From Shewanella glacialipiscicola (lineage in GTDB: Bacteria > Pseudomonadota > Gammaproteobacteria > Enterobacterales > Shewanellaceae), in assembly GCF_023283485.1 (NCBI RefSeq), contig NZ_JAKILU010000008.1, positions 62,001-126,000 on the forward strand: 64,000 nt of DNA, written 5' to 3'. The notes below the pieces were generated by a model. It did no database searches. It worked only from the letters and a program-made list of their open reading frames with translations, and was not told where the DNA came from. A program made the translations under genes and the position numbers. The stretch's first letter is position 1, and the number at the start of each line of letters is the position of its first letter. Below are positions 49,434-59,686 of this stretch, piece after piece.

Positions 49434-50198
49434 CTAAAGGTCAAACAGTTGCACTGAATTTGACATCAAGTGTTCTGATATTAGAACACTTGTTTTTTTT
49501 TGCAAAGTTGCAATTTTGTCTATAAATAGTACAAGGTTAGCGGGTTGATTACGTTTTTCAATTACATTTATCGGTGTCATTGCGGGAGAATCAGTCTCAA
49601 GTATGAAGCTATCGAGAGGTAGATCACATACGGTTTTGAGCAATTTTTTGGCATTAGGATTCATGATCAAGCCGCCAATACCTAACTTAAAACCTCGTTT
49701 AACATACTCAAGTGCGATTTCTGTACTACCAGAAAAAGCATGTATCACACCGCCTCTAGGTAATGGATGCTTTTTTAAACAGGCTAAAACCTCAGCATGG
49801 GCTTTTACACTATGGATGATAACCGGTAAGTTGACTGACTGGGCAAGTTGAAGTTGCGCCTCAAAAAAAGCTAATTGTCTTGGCCAAGTTGAAACATGAA
49901 GCTTATCTAAGCCACATTCACCAATAGCAACAAAACGAGGACATTCGAGCAACGCCGACACTTGGGATGTTAATGCAAAGATACTTGCATCAACATCTTC
50001 TGGGCAGAACCAAGGATGTATGCCCAGTGCGTAATAAAATTGGTATTGTTTTGCGACTGCGAGTTGTTTTTGCCAATGGCTAGGTGATACGCCAGGGATG
50101 ATTAAATTATCAATACCGACATTGTGCATTCGCTGCACAACATCATTGCGGTCAGCATCAAATTCCGTAAAATCGATATGCGCGTGGGTATCTATCAT
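49434..50198 (-). CDS. TatD-family metal-dependent deoxyribonuclease
   Basis: 254 aa TIM-barrel hydrolase. Metal ligands are MIDTHAHIDF (H-x-H), Glu in AIGECGLD, His in VIIHSVKA and GVIHAFSG, and Asp in ILETDSPAM. TatD-type enzymes are 3'-5' DNases. A preceding ATG (50204) is in frame, but MIDTHAH is the usual N-terminus. It starts 9 bp after the small DUF5363 gene on the same strand. Confidence 0.92.
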   Translation of the reverse strand: MIDTHAHIDFTEFDADRNDVVQRMHNVGIDNLIIPGVSPSHWQKQLAVAKQYQFYYALGIHPWFCPEDVDASIFALTSQVSALLECPRFVAIGECGLDKLHVSTWPRQLAFFEAQLQLAQSVNLPVIIHSVKAHAEVLACLKKHPLPRGGVIHAFSGSTEIALEYVKRGFKLGIGGLIMNPNAKKLLKTVCDLPLDSFILETDSPAMTPINVIEKRNQPANLVLFIDKIATLQKKTSVLISEHLMSNSVQLFDL

Positions 50199-50207
50199 AG
50201 ACATATC

Positions 50208-50408
50208 TCACTCGGATGGCGTTTTACCGCTCGAATGCGCTTTGCAGAGCGGAGTGCTTTGAGCCTGTGCAGTAATTTTAGGAGATTTAATCACTAGTGG
50301 TGGATCTTCAAGACGCGGCATACAACAACGACGATTTTCAGGCGTGAGTCCCATATGGTCACACCACTGAATATAAGCTCGCCATGCTTTAACAACCCAA
50401 TTGGCCAT
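50208..50408 (-). CDS. Small DUF5363-like protein
   Basis: About 66 aa, starting MANWVVKAWRAYIQWCDHMG and containing the Cys pair NRRCCMPRLEDPPL. This resembles the DUF5363 small proteins found next to tatD genes in Vibrio and Shewanella. The C-terminal 25 residues are low in conserved features. A TTG seven codons upstream is an alternative start. Function is unknown; the tatD gene begins 9 bp later, so the two are likely co-transcribed. Confidence 0.7.
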   Translation of the reverse strand: MANWVVKAWRAYIQWCDHMGLTPENRRCCMPRLEDPPLVIKSPKITAQAQSTPLCKAHSSGKTPSE

Positions 50409-50435
50409 AAGAGTGTCCAGTGTAGTCAATCAGAT

Positions 50436-50463
50436 ACAAAAATGGCGGTAAATTACCGCCATT
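50436..50463 (-). terminator. Rho-independent terminator of prfC
   Basis: ATGGCGGTAA / TTACCGCCAT (50442-50462) is followed by a T-run on the minus strand, 27 bp after the prfC stop. The small gene and tatD lie beyond it and need their own promoter or read-through. Confidence 0.9.
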
Positions 50464-50489
50464 TCACCAACCACAACAAATCAAAGAGA

Positions 50490-52070
50490 TTAATGTTCGC
50501 GGGTTTTAGTAAACTCTATATCAGGGTAACGTTCCATAGCGAGGTTCAAATTCACCATCGTTGGCGCAATGTACGTTAAATTATCGCCACCATCGAGTGC
50601 TAAATTTTGGCTACACTTACGGCGGAACTCTTCAAGTTTACGCTCATCTTTACAGTAAACCCAACGTGCAGTTGAAACGCTAATGCCCTCGTAAATCGCC
50701 TCGACATTATATTCACTTTTTAAACGTCCTACGACCACTTCAAACTGTAGTACACCCACGGCGCCGACAATTAAATCGTTGGTATCGAGCGGACGGAATA
50801 CCTGCACCGCACCTTCTTCTGATAACTGCATTAATCCTTTGAGCAATTGTTTTTGCTTAAGAGGATCGCCTAGGCGAATACGGCGGAACATTTCAGGGGC
50901 AAAGTTAGGTACACCAGTGAAGCGAAACTTTTCACCTTGAGTAAACGTATCACCAATACGGATCGTGCCATGGTTATGCAGGCCTATGATGTCACCAGGA
51001 TAAGCCTCTTCAGCTCGTTCGCGATCGCCCGCCATAAAGGTTAACGCATCACTGATGCTGACATCCTTACCAATACGTACGTGGTGCATTTTCATGCCCT
51101 GCTCGTAGCGGCCTGAACACACTCGCATAAAGGCGACACGGTCACGATGTTTTGGATCCATGTTTGCTTGGATTTTGAACACGAAACCAGTGAATTTTTC
51201 TTCGTCAGGCATCACCTTACGTACATCACTGTCACGCGGTAATGGCTTAGGAGCCCATTCCACAATCCCATCGAGAATATGATCCACACCAAAGTTACCC
51301 AAAGCGGTACCAAAAAATACTGGCGTCAGCTTACCTTGAAGAAAAGCATCATGATCAAATTCATGTGATGCACCGCGCACTAATTCCATCTCATTACGCA
51401 GATCAACGGCATAACTGCCAAGAACCTTATCCAGTTCAGGATTATTAATGCCTGCAATCACGCGGCGTTCTTGGATGGTATGGCCCATACCACCTTGATA
51501 CAACACCACTTCATCACGCAGTATGTGGTAAATACCTTTAAATTCTTTACCGCTGCCAATAGGCCAAGTAATCGGTGCACAGGCTATTTTAAGTACATGT
51601 TCGACTTCATCCATCAAATCAATAGGATCACGGATATCACGGTCGAGTTTGTTCATAAAAGTCACAATCGGCGTATCACGCAGACGAGTCACTTCCATCA
51701 ACTTGATAGTACGATCTTCCACACCCTTCGCAGAATCTATCACCATAAGGCAAGAGTCAACGGCAGTCAGAGTACGATAGGTATCTTCAGAGAAGTCTTC
51801 GTGGCCAGGCGTGTCGAGTAGGTTAACGAGGGCGCCACCATAGGGAAATTGCATTACGGACGTCGTGATAGAAATACCACGGTCCTTCTCCATTTCCATC
51901 CAATCAGACTTAGCGTGCTGACCCGATTTTTTGCCTTTAACGGTACCCGCCTTTTGCAAAGCGTTGCCGAATAACAGCACTTTTTCGGTAATGGTTGTTT
52001 TACCCGCGTCGGGGTGCGATATGATCGCGAAGGTGCGACGTTTATCGACCTCTACTTTATTGCCTGACAT
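50490..52070 (-). CDS. prfC: PrfC, peptide chain release factor 3
   Basis: 526 aa translational GTPase. G1 is [14 protein letters not shown]3 is DTPGHEDF and G4 is NKLD; the RF3-type C-terminal domains follow. It recycles RF1/RF2 from the ribosome after termination. Length equals the E. coli protein closely. It lies between nlpI and the small DUF5363 gene. Confidence 0.97.
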   Translation of the reverse strand: MSGNKVEVDKRRTFAIISHPDAGKTTITEKVLLFGNALQKAGTVKGKKSGQHAKSDWMEMEKDRGISITTSVMQFPYGGALVNLLDTPGHEDFSEDTYRTLTAVDSCLMVIDSAKGVEDRTIKLMEVTRLRDTPIVTFMNKLDRDIRDPIDLMDEVEHVLKIACAPITWPIGSGKEFKGIYHILRDEVVLYQGGMGHTIQERRVIAGINNPELDKVLGSYAVDLRNEMELVRGASHEFDHDAFLQGKLTPVFFGTALGNFGVDHILDGIVEWAPKPLPRDSDVRKVMPDEEKFTGFVFKIQANMDPKHRDRVAFMRVCSGRYEQGMKMHHVRIGKDVSISDALTFMAGDRERAEEAYPGDIIGLHNHGTIRIGDTFTQGEKFRFTGVPNFAPEMFRRIRLGDPLKQKQLLKGLMQLSEEGAVQVFRPLDTNDLIVGAVGVLQFEVVVGRLKSEYNVEAIYEGISVSTARWVYCKDERKLEEFRRKCSQNLALDGGDNLTYIAPTMVNLNLAMERYPDIEFTKTREH

Positions 52071-52141
52071 GTTAACCTATGCACTAGTATCGCTAAAAAG
52101 GCGCAAATTATAGCGCCTCAGTTCAAGCTTGGCTAGGCAAA

Positions 52142-52160
52142 GCCCGAGATGAGCTCGGGC
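52142..52160 (-). repeat. Hairpin after nlpI
   Basis: GCCCGAG / CTCGGGC forms a strong 7-bp stem, 9 bp after the nlpI stop. Only three T follow on the minus strand, so it is a weak or Rho-assisted terminator at best. Confidence 0.5.
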
Positions 52161-52169
52161 GAAAGAGGG

Positions 52170-53072
52170 TTATTTTGTAGCTTCGAGCAAATCTTTGACT
52201 TTAGCTAGCTCAATTCGCGCGTATCGGTGTTCAACAAAATCATGGATATTGGTTGCCAACGCCAGACGGAAATAGTTGGCAGCATCTTGGTATTGCTTCA
52301 TCTCTATCGACATTTTAGCGAGATAAAAATAAGCCTCACATAAACGTTCAGCATATTCTTTAGGATGGGTAAGCCCTTCCTTAGCCGCCGTAAACACCTG
52401 TTCACGGCTTTTTTGACCTAAATAATAATCAACAATTACGCTAGACCAAGCATCGTTATCTAAATTCTGGCGATGCGCCATAAGTTGTTGTTTAGCCTCA
52501 ACTGCATCATCTTTTGATGCGATTAAATACAACCATAATGCGCGATAACCGTCGGTATTATCGCCTGCATAAAATGCTTGCATATCTTTAGTGGCTAAAT
52601 CATTACGACCACCATAATACAAGGCAATGCCACGATTTAAATAAGCATAATCATAATTAGGCGCGAGCTCTAATACGCCATCGAACGCTTCATAGGCACT
52701 GTCATACTCGCCTTCTTGAGTGTAATAAATCCCAAGAAAATTATAGGCGTCGGCGAGATCAGGTTGCAGTTTCAGCGCTTGAATAAAATCAATCCGTGCA
52801 AGCAGCCTTAAACCCACACTGTCGTAGATCACACCGCGATCGTAGTGAAACCTTGCTCTTTGTTCGTTACTTAATTCGACCGCAGACAAAATCTCATTAA
52901 GCTTAGCTAACGTGACTTCCACTTTATAGTCTGGCATCACAGGGGCTATAACCAATTTACCTTCAACATCATTTTGGTTATCTAAAGGAGACTGGGTGGT
53001 AGCGCATCCGGCTAACAATAGACTGGCGCCCGCCAGCACAGCAACGACAGCGGTTCTAATTTTAAGACTCAT
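52170..53072 (-). CDS. nlpI: NlpI, TPR lipoprotein
   Basis: 300 aa. The lipoprotein signal ends with LLAGC (Cys about 22). TPR repeats follow, clearest around YNFLGIYYTQEGEYDSAYEA and AYLNRGIALYYGGRNDLATK. NlpI is an outer-membrane-anchored adaptor that organises peptidoglycan hydrolases and the Prc protease. It lies downstream of pnp, the usual gammaproteobacterial order. Confidence 0.95.
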   Translation of the reverse strand: MSLKIRTAVVAVLAGASLLLAGCATTQSPLDNQNDVEGKLVIAPVMPDYKVEVTLAKLNEILSAVELSNEQRARFHYDRGVIYDSVGLRLLARIDFIQALKLQPDLADAYNFLGIYYTQEGEYDSAYEAFDGVLELAPNYDYAYLNRGIALYYGGRNDLATKDMQAFYAGDNTDGYRALWLYLIASKDDAVEAKQQLMAHRQNLDNDAWSSVIVDYYLGQKSREQVFTAAKEGLTHPKEYAERLCEAYFYLAKMSIEMKQYQDAANYFRLALATNIHDFVEHRYARIELAKVKDLLEATK

Positions 53073-53190
53073 CCATTTCTACCTTTTTAGATTCCCAACA
53101 TACGCAGAAGAATGTTCATGATAGCAATCCCATCACAGGACTGCTATTGGGGAATTGAGATTAATACTGAGTTTCTGAATATCAAAAACA

Positions 53191-53219
53191 AAAAAGGAGA
53201 TCATTCGATCTCCTTTTTA
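53191..53219 (-). terminator. Rho-independent terminator of pnp
   Basis: AAAAAGGAGATC / GATCTCCTTTTT forms a stem with flanking A- and T-runs, 46 bp after the pnp stop. Confidence 0.92.
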
Positions 53220-53264
53220 TGCAATCACTTAAAAAGTATCTGCTGATAATAAGTCAAAGAATGA

Positions 53265-55370
53265 CTATTCAGCGGCTTCTTTAGTTTGTGCTTCTTTGAT
53301 TGATAGACGTACGCGACCTTGACGATCCACTTCCATAACCTTAACGGCTACATCTTGGTTCAATACAAGATGATCAGACACGTTAGCTACACGCTCATCA
53401 CTGATTTGTGAAATGTGCACTAAACCGTCTTTGCCTGGCAGAATGTTAATGAAGGCACCGAAATCAACGATACGGATAACCTTACCCGCGTAGATACGAC
53501 CTACTTCAACTTCTGAAGTGATTTCTTCAATACGACGAATCGCTTCTTTCGTTGCTTCGCCATTTGAAGATGCGATCTTCACAGTACCATCATCTTCCAG
53601 TTCAATCGTAGTGCCTGTTTCTTCAGTTAAAGCACGAATAACTGCGCCGCCTTTACCGATAACGTCACGGATTTTTTCTGGGTTGATCTTGATAATGGTA
53701 ATACGTGGAGCATGATCAGAAATATCATCACGGTGTGAACCAATCGCTTGATCCATCACGTTCAGGATATGCACACGTGCGCCATAGGCTTGTTGCAGTG
53801 CGATTTCCATGATTTCTTTAGTGATACCTTCAATCTTGATATCCATCTGCAGTGCAGTAATACCACCACGAGTACCGGCTACTTTAAAGTCCATGTCACC
53901 TAAATGATCTTCATCACCTAAGATGTCAGAAAGAACAACAAAATCATCGCCCTCTTTTACTAGACCCATAGCAATACCGGCTACAGACGTTTTGATTGGT
54001 ACGCCCGCATCCATCAGTGCAAGTGAAGTACCGCATACTGATGCCATAGAGCTTGAACCGTTAGATTCAGTGATTTCAGATACAACGCGCACACTGTATG
54101 GGAATTCGGCTGCTGAAGGCATAACGGCTTTCATACCGCGCCAAGCTAACTTACCATGACCGATTTCGCGGCGCTTAGGTGAACCCACCATGCCAGTTTC
54201 ACCGACAGAGTATGGAGGGAAGTTATAGTGCAGCATGAAACGGTTAGTACGCTCGCCCATGATGCTATCAATCTTCTGTGCATCACGCTCAGTACCTAAT
54301 GTACAAGTCACTAGCGCTTGAGTTTCACCACGGGTGAACAATGCACTACCATGAGTACGTGGCAATACGCCCGCTAATACACTTAAAGCGCGGATCATAT
54401 CAGGTTCACGACCATCGATACGTGGCTCGCCACGGATGATGCGACCACGAACCACTTTCTTCTCTAGGCTACCCAGTAAGTTGTCTACTTCACGTAAATC
54501 AACATTGGGATTGCTCGCTAACAAAGCTTCTTTTGCTGCGGCTTTAACCACAGAAACTTGAGCATAACGATCTTGTTTAACTTGGATTTTATACGCATCA
54601 CCTAAACCCGCTTCCGCAAGCACTTTGATTTGGGCAACTAAATCGGCATCTTGTACTGGTGCAGTCCAATCCCAAGTTGGTTTACCGGCTTCTGCTTTAA
54701 ATTCAGCAATCGCTTTGATAACCACTTGTTGTTGATCGTGACCATAAACAACAGAACCTAACATCACTTCTTCTGGTAATGCTTGGGCTTCTGATTCCAC
54801 CATTAATACTGCGCCAGCAGTACCAGCAACCACTAAATTTAGTTGGCTAGTCGCTAATTGCTCAACACTTGGGTTCAACACGTATTCGCCATCAATGTAA
54901 CCCACACGTGCCGCCCCTAAAGGACCGCTAAATGGAATACCAGAAATAGCCAGTGCAGCAGAAGTACCGATCATAGAGATGATATCTGGCTCGATTTGTG
55001 GGTCGACAGATACAACAGTAATGATAACTTGAACTTCGTTTTTGAAACCATTAGGGAAAAGAGGGCGAATTGGACGGTCGATCAGACGAGCGATTAATGT
55101 CTCATCTTCTGAAGGACGGCCTTCACGCTTAAAGAAACCACCAGGGATTTTACCGGCTGCGTAGGTTTTTTCTTGATAGTTAACAGTCAGAGGGAAAAAG
55201 TCACGACCAAGATCGGCTTCTTTTTTACCGACAACAGTGACTAACACTGTTGTGTCACCCATACTGGCTAAAACGGCTGCATCAGCTTGACGCGCGATAA
55301 CACCTGTTTCCAGGGTGACTGTATGTTGACCATACTCAAAACTCTTTACAATAGGATTCACGTGACCCAT
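53265..55370 (-). CDS. pnp: Pnp, polynucleotide phosphorylase
   Basis: 701 aa. There are two RNase PH-like domains (about 1-230 and 310-540), a KH domain ([20 protein letters not shown]) and a C-terminal S1 domain ([20 protein letters not shown]). It degrades RNA phosphorolytically and is part of the degradosome. In E. coli it is co-transcribed with rpsO. Here a 2-kb gene on the other strand lies between them, so pnp must rely on its own promoter in the 187-bp region it shares with that gene. Confidence 0.98.
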   Translation of the reverse strand: MGHVNPIVKSFEYGQHTVTLETGVIARQADAAVLASMGDTTVLVTVVGKKEADLGRDFFPLTVNYQEKTYAAGKIPGGFFKREGRPSEDETLIARLIDRPIRPLFPNGFKNEVQVIITVVSVDPQIEPDIISMIGTSAALAISGIPFSGPLGAARVGYIDGEYVLNPSVEQLATSQLNLVVAGTAGAVLMVESEAQALPEEVMLGSVVYGHDQQQVVIKAIAEFKAEAGKPTWDWTAPVQDADLVAQIKVLAEAGLGDAYKIQVKQDRYAQVSVVKAAAKEALLASNPNVDLREVDNLLGSLEKKVVRGRIIRGEPRIDGREPDMIRALSVLAGVLPRTHGSALFTRGETQALVTCTLGTERDAQKIDSIMGERTNRFMLHYNFPPYSVGETGMVGSPKRREIGHGKLAWRGMKAVMPSAAEFPYSVRVVSEITESNGSSSMASVCGTSLALMDAGVPIKTSVAGIAMGLVKEGDDFVVLSDILGDEDHLGDMDFKVAGTRGGITALQMDIKIEGITKEIMEIALQQAYGARVHILNVMDQAIGSHRDDISDHAPRITIIKINPEKIRDVIGKGGAVIRALTEETGTTIELEDDGTVKIASSNGEATKEAIRRIEEITSEVEVGRIYAGKVIRIVDFGAFINILPGKDGLVHISQISDERVANVSDHLVLNQDVAVKVMEVDRQGRVRLSIKEAQTKEAAE

Positions 55371-55557
55371 TCCTTAATTAATGACCTTGAATTACGCGCG
55401 TAAGTATACTGCAATTCGCGGCAATAGATAAAGGGTAGATAATGGTGACAAGGGCTTATCTTTTCACTAAAGTGGTTAAATCAACAAAGAGTTGCGCTTT
55501 AAGCTGAAATAAAAAAATAATTATCTCCTACGGCGAAAATAATAAAGGGCTAGCTTA

Positions 55558-57603
55558 ATGACAAGTCGTTTTAAATCGTTGACCTGGAAACAAACTAATC
55601 TAGTTGTTTTTACAGCCTTATTTTTTGCTATTGTCATTTTTATTATTGAAATAGCCCTCGTCGTCGTTTCGACTAAACAACAACTCACGACGACTCAGCA
55701 AGAGCTTTTAAATTCAGTAGAACAACCCGCCGCGAATGCCGTTTGGGCTTTGGATGATAATTTAGCGCGTCAAACCTTAGAGGGAGCAATAAAAGTTGAG
55801 CATGTCAGTTCAGCCGTAATTGAACTCGATGACGGGTCGATGTTTGTTTCAGTCAGCAATAACAAAAAAAATGATTCCCTTACCTTCAGCAGTATTAGCA
55901 ATAAACTGTTTAATAATCTTAAAGAGATTTCTCGCCCGCTTTATCGACCCTTTTATTTTGAAGGCACTCAAAAAAAACAACTAATCGGCACGTTAACGGT
56001 TTTTTACGATACCCAAGAGCTCACTAATAGTCTTTTTTCTCAGTTACGACTTAGTTTTTTTGCCACCCTCATCCGTGCACTATTACTGACCTTAGTCCTC
56101 TCAGTGGTATTCCACCGCTTCTTGACTCAGCCGATTGCTCGAATAAGTGAAGCCATCGATAAGATTGATCCTAACTCACCAGATGAAAACCTATTACCGA
56201 TATCCGCTGCCCATAAGGACGATGAGCTCGGTTTAGTAACCTCAAAATTTAACCAAATTCTGATTCAATTTAGCCAAACCCAATCTAAGCTGCGAAAAAT
56301 GGCAACTCGAGATCCCCTTACCGGATTGCCGAACCGCACACTATTACTCGAGACTATCGCCGTCACGATTCAACGCTCGCGCCTACAAAAACGCAGTTTT
56401 GCGTTAATGTTTATCGATTTAGATCGTTTTAAAAATATCAATGATTCGCTAGGACATACTTTAGGCGATCAATTCCTCGCGCGTATTGCTCGGATGCTGG
56501 AGCGTTTTGTGGGCGATAAAGGCACAGTATCGCGCTTAGGAGGTGATGAGTTTGTTATTTTAGCCTATGCCGTTCACACCCCAGATGAAGCTGCTGATTT
56601 TGTGGGTAAGTTACTGATGCAGATTAACGTCCCAATACAACTTAATGAACATGCGATTCATCCAGCCGCGTCTATCGGCATCTCTATTTATCCCGAAGAC
56701 GGCAGCAGTGCTGAGGATCTTATTCGCCATGCAGATATTGCCATGTATAGCGCTAAAGCCGCGGGCTCTAATCAATGGGCTTTCTTTAAGCAACACATGA
56801 CCGAACGGGCTGCAGTACGTTTACGAACCGAGGCATCATTACATGATGCCTTAAAAAACAATGAGTTCTTGCTCTATTTTCAACCCAAACTCGACTTGCA
56901 AACGGGTAAAGTTGTCAGCTGTGAAGCCTTAATTCGCTGGCAAAAAGATGGCCGACTCATCAGCCCAATATCTTTTATTCCCGTTGCTGAAGAAACGGGG
57001 ATCATTATTCCAATTGGCCGCTGGGTGATAGAGCAAAGTTGCAAAGTATTGCGAGAATGGCAAAAGAAATATAACTATGCCATACCGATTGCGATTAATG
57101 TTGCCTCACAACAATTTGCTGATGCTAGCTTAGTTCCTGATATTAAACAGATGGCACTACGCTATCAAATCCAACCTGAGCTACTGGAAATTGAAATTAC
57201 TGAAACGTCATTAATGAATGATATTGAGCTGGCGATTGTTAAGCTTGAACAACTCAAGTCTGCTGGTTTTGGTATCGCCATTGATGATTTTGGCACTGGC
57301 TATTCTTCACTATCTTACCTACGTCACTTACCTATCACGACGATGAAAATCGACCGTTGTTTCGTGTCCGATTTGCCAGAAGATAGCGCAATTGCTTCAA
57401 CAATTTTAATGTTAGGTAAACAGCTTAATTTAACAGTGGTGGCCGAAGGGATTGAAAATGAGCAACAATTAGATTGGTTAAAAGAAAATCAGTGTCAAAT
57501 TGGTCAAGGATTCTATTTCAGTCTGCCATTGCCACAAGCAGAGTTTGAAGCTTTATATATTGCAACGCAAACAGCAACTATTAGAGGCTTACACCACGTC
57601 TAG
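55558..57603 (+). CDS. Membrane GGDEF/EAL protein inserted between rpsO and pnp
   Basis: 681 aa. Membrane helix (about 15-37), periplasmic domain, second helix (about 163-188), HAMP (about 190-245), GGDEF domain (about 255-415) with canonical RLGGDEF, and EAL domain (about 425-675) with CEALIRW, IEITETS, IDDFGTGYSS and VAEGIEN intact. No RxxD inhibitory site precedes GGDEF. Both cyclase and phosphodiesterase activity are possible. It is on the strand opposite to the surrounding translation/RNA genes, separating rpsO from pnp. The sensor ligand is unknown. Confidence 0.93.
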   Translation: MTSRFKSLTWKQTNLVVFTALFFAIVIFIIEIALVVVSTKQQLTTTQQELLNSVEQPAANAVWALDDNLARQTLEGAIKVEHVSSAVIELDDGSMFVSVSNNKKNDSLTFSSISNKLFNNLKEISRPLYRPFYFEGTQKKQLIGTLTVFYDTQELTNSLFSQLRLSFFATLIRALLLTLVLSVVFHRFLTQPIARISEAIDKIDPNSPDENLLPISAAHKDDELGLVTSKFNQILIQFSQTQSKLRKMATRDPLTGLPNRTLLLETIAVTIQRSRLQKRSFALMFIDLDRFKNINDSLGHTLGDQFLARIARMLERFVGDKGTVSRLGGDEFVILAYAVHTPDEAADFVGKLLMQINVPIQLNEHAIHPAASIGISIYPEDGSSAEDLIRHADIAMYSAKAAGSNQWAFFKQHMTERAAVRLRTEASLHDALKNNEFLLYFQPKLDLQTGKVVSCEALIRWQKDGRLISPISFIPVAEETGIIIPIGRWVIEQSCKVLREWQKKYNYAIPIAINVASQQFADASLVPDIKQMALRYQIQPELLEIEITETSLMNDIELAIVKLEQLKSAGFGIAIDDFGTGYSSLSYLRHLPITTMKIDRCFVSDLPEDSAIASTILMLGKQLNLTVVAEGIENEQQLDWLKENQCQIGQGFYFSLPLPQAEFEALYIATQTATIRGLHHV

Positions 57604-57745
57604 CTCAAGTTTTAACGTACTCTTATAGGGTAACGCGGGTGATGACGATTTCTGCGAGGACTGCACTGCTATAGCTTTGTATAAATGCGATGATGAATAT
57701 GCATAAACAAGCTTGCTCAGGTTGTTTATGCTGATTTTAGGATAT

Positions 57746-57774
57746 AAAAAAGGAGGCTTAAGCCTCCTTTTTTA
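57746..57774. terminator. Bidirectional terminator between GGDEF/EAL gene and rpsO
   Basis: AAAAAAGGAGGCTT / AAGCCTCCTTTTTT is a perfect palindrome with A- and T-runs on either side, 18 bp after the rpsO stop. It blocks rpsO transcription from running on, consistent with pnp having lost the shared operon. Confidence 0.92.
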
Positions 57775-57791
57775 TATCAATCGACGCGATA

Positions 57792-58061
57792 TTAACGACG
57801 TAGACCTAATTTTTGGATCAGAGCAGTGTAACGTGCTACATCAGTACGCTTCAGGTAAGCAGTTAACTTACGACGTGAGCTAACCATACGTAACAGACCA
57901 CGACGTGAATGGTGATCGTGGATGTGCTCTTTGAAGTGAGCTTGTAAATGGTTGATTTGTGCAGTTAACAAGGCAACTTGAACTTCAGTTGAACCTGTGT
58001 CATTTTCACAACGGCCAAAATCAGCTAAAATTTTTGCTTTTACTTCAGTACTTAGTGACAT
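57792..58061 (-). CDS. rpsO: RpsO, ribosomal protein S15
   Basis: 89 aa, the standard length, from the ATG at 58061 with GGAG 6 nt upstream; a longer in-frame start at 58073 overlaps this site and is rejected. [18 protein letters not shown] and [18 protein letters not shown] are S15 signatures. It binds 16S rRNA in the 30S platform. It lies downstream of truB in the usual order. Confidence 0.97.
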   Translation of the reverse strand: MSLSTEVKAKILADFGRCENDTGSTEVQVALLTAQINHLQAHFKEHIHDHHSRRGLLRMVSSRRKLTAYLKRTDVARYTALIQKLGLRR

Positions 58062-58206
58062 GTATATCTCCAAATAAATAATATGAATCTCTAGCCGATC
58101 ACTAACTCAGCCAGAGGGCGCGCTATTCTACCCATAAACCACCCCTAGCGCAATAAAGGACGGGAACTATTCCAAAAACAGAGTTTAAATTGTAAGAGGA
58201 AGCGGG

Positions 58207-59172
58207 CTACAGAATTTCTGCTGGCTCATCATGAATTACGATGAGTCGTTTCGGCGCCAATAGGCCGTCTTCGTTCAAAGTACCAATACCCACAAAACGG
58301 CGAATATCACCTAAGGTGATACGCACCAGTTCATCGGTTTTCAAGTCAGCATTAACCGGTACTCTAACTGCTTGACCTTGCATTAGGTAAGGAGCTATCG
58401 CATCGGGCACATTCACCTCAGGGAAATCGGCCACAGCCGTATCCATGGGTAGTAACAGTGGATCGAGTAATACACTCGGATCTATCTGCTGTTCATGTGC
58501 TTGGGCGACAAGTGCTTCAAGCTGATCTAAAGTGACCATTCTAGCATACGGATATTGTGCAACTTGAGTACGGCGCAACATAATCACATGGGCACCACAG
58601 CCGAGCATTTCACCTAAATCGTCAACGATAGTGCGAATATAAGTGCCCTTAGAACAATGAATGTCTAAGGTCAGCTCATCGCCTTCAAGACCGATAAAAT
58701 TTAGCTCAAATACCGTAATAGGACGAGATTCACGCGGCACTTCAATGCCTTCACGGGCGTATTTATACAGGGGCTGGCCCTGATATTTAAGCGCGGAATA
58801 CATAGAAGGGATTTGCTGAGTCTCACCACGGAAGAAATCAAGCGCGGTAAGTAACTGCTCCTGCGTAAAATCAATAGCGCGGGTTTGCACCACTTCACCA
58901 TCGGAATCACTGGTATCAGTACGCTCACCCAGCTTAGCAGTAACTAAATAGCGTTTATCAGCATCTAACAGATGCTGAGAAAACTTAGTCCCTTCGCCTA
59001 AGCACACAGGTAACATGCCTGTTGCTAACGGATCGAGGGCGCCCGTATGGCCAGCTTTGTTCGCATTAAAAAAGCGCTTTACCCTTTGCAATGCAAAGTT
59101 AGAACTCATGCCCGTGGATTTATCCAACAGCACTATCCCATCGATAAAACGACCTTTTGGACGACGAGCCAT
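58207..59172 (-). CDS. truB: TruB, tRNA pseudouridine-55 synthase
   Basis: 321 aa. The catalytic Asp lies in [15 protein letters not shown], and [13 protein letters not shown] is the second conserved block. It makes pseudouridine 55 in the T-loop of tRNAs. Its ATG overlaps the rbfA stop by 1 nt (TAATG), indicating translational coupling. Confidence 0.97.
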   Translation of the reverse strand: MARRPKGRFIDGIVLLDKSTGMSSNFALQRVKRFFNANKAGHTGALDPLATGMLPVCLGEGTKFSQHLLDADKRYLVTAKLGERTDTSDSDGEVVQTRAIDFTQEQLLTALDFFRGETQQIPSMYSALKYQGQPLYKYAREGIEVPRESRPITVFELNFIGLEGDELTLDIHCSKGTYIRTIVDDLGEMLGCGAHVIMLRRTQVAQYPYARMVTLDQLEALVAQAHEQQIDPSVLLDPLLLPMDTAVADFPEVNVPDAIAPYLMQGQAVRVPVNADLKTDELVRITLGDIRRFVGIGTLNEDGLLAPKRLIVIHDEPAEIL

Positions 59173-59630
59173 TAATCTTTACCTTCAGTTTCATCTGCGT
59201 CATCGGCAATATCGTCAGCTTGGACTTCATCTTCAACCGATGCGTCTTCGCTGCCAAATTGCTGTTGTTTCGCTTTGTCTTGGTTGATCACTTGGCTAAC
59301 TAAGTTAGACATGCGCATACCTTCCACTAACGAGCTATCGTAGATAAAACGTAGTTCTGGCATCACACGCAACTTCATACGACCCGCGACTAAGGTGCGG
59401 ATATAAGGTGCTGCGCTGATTAAAGCATTGAGTTTTTCTTGCACAACGTCTTTGTCTTCCTCGAAGAAAGTCACAAAAACTTTGGCGTAGCTTAAGTCCC
59501 GAGAGACGTCGACGTCATTTACGGTTACAAAGCCAACACGCGGATCTTTCATGTCGCGCTGTACTACTTGAGCAAGTTCTTGCTGAAGCTGCTGAGCGAT
59601 TCGACGAGTACGACTGAATTCTTTTGCCAT
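59172..59630 (-). CDS. rbfA: RbfA, 30S ribosome-binding factor
   Basis: About 152 aa from the ATG of [20 protein letters not shown]. It has the KH-like core of RbfA ([30 protein letters not shown]) and an acidic C-terminal tail longer than in E. coli RbfA (ends [14 protein letters not shown]). It helps mature the 16S 5' end. A five-codon longer start at 59645 is less likely. It is coupled to truB. Confidence 0.95.
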   Translation of the reverse strand: MAKEFSRTRRIAQQLQQELAQVVQRDMKDPRVGFVTVNDVDVSRDLSYAKVFVTFFEEDKDVVQEKLNALISAAPYIRTLVAGRMKLRVMPELRFIYDSSLVEGMRMSNLVSQVINQDKAKQQQFGSEDASVEDEVQADDIADDADETEGKD

Positions 59631-59660
59631 AATATTTCTTACCATAGCTTAAATTGATAA

Positions 59661-59678
59661 GGGCGGCTAATGCCGCCC
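59661..59678. repeat. GC-rich hairpin between infB and rbfA
   Basis: GGGCGGC-TAAT-GCCGCCC is a perfect 7-bp stem in the 56-bp gap. A T-run follows only on the plus strand, so in the operon direction it is more likely a processing or stability element than a terminator. Confidence 0.55.
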
Positions 59679-59686
59679 TTTTATCA

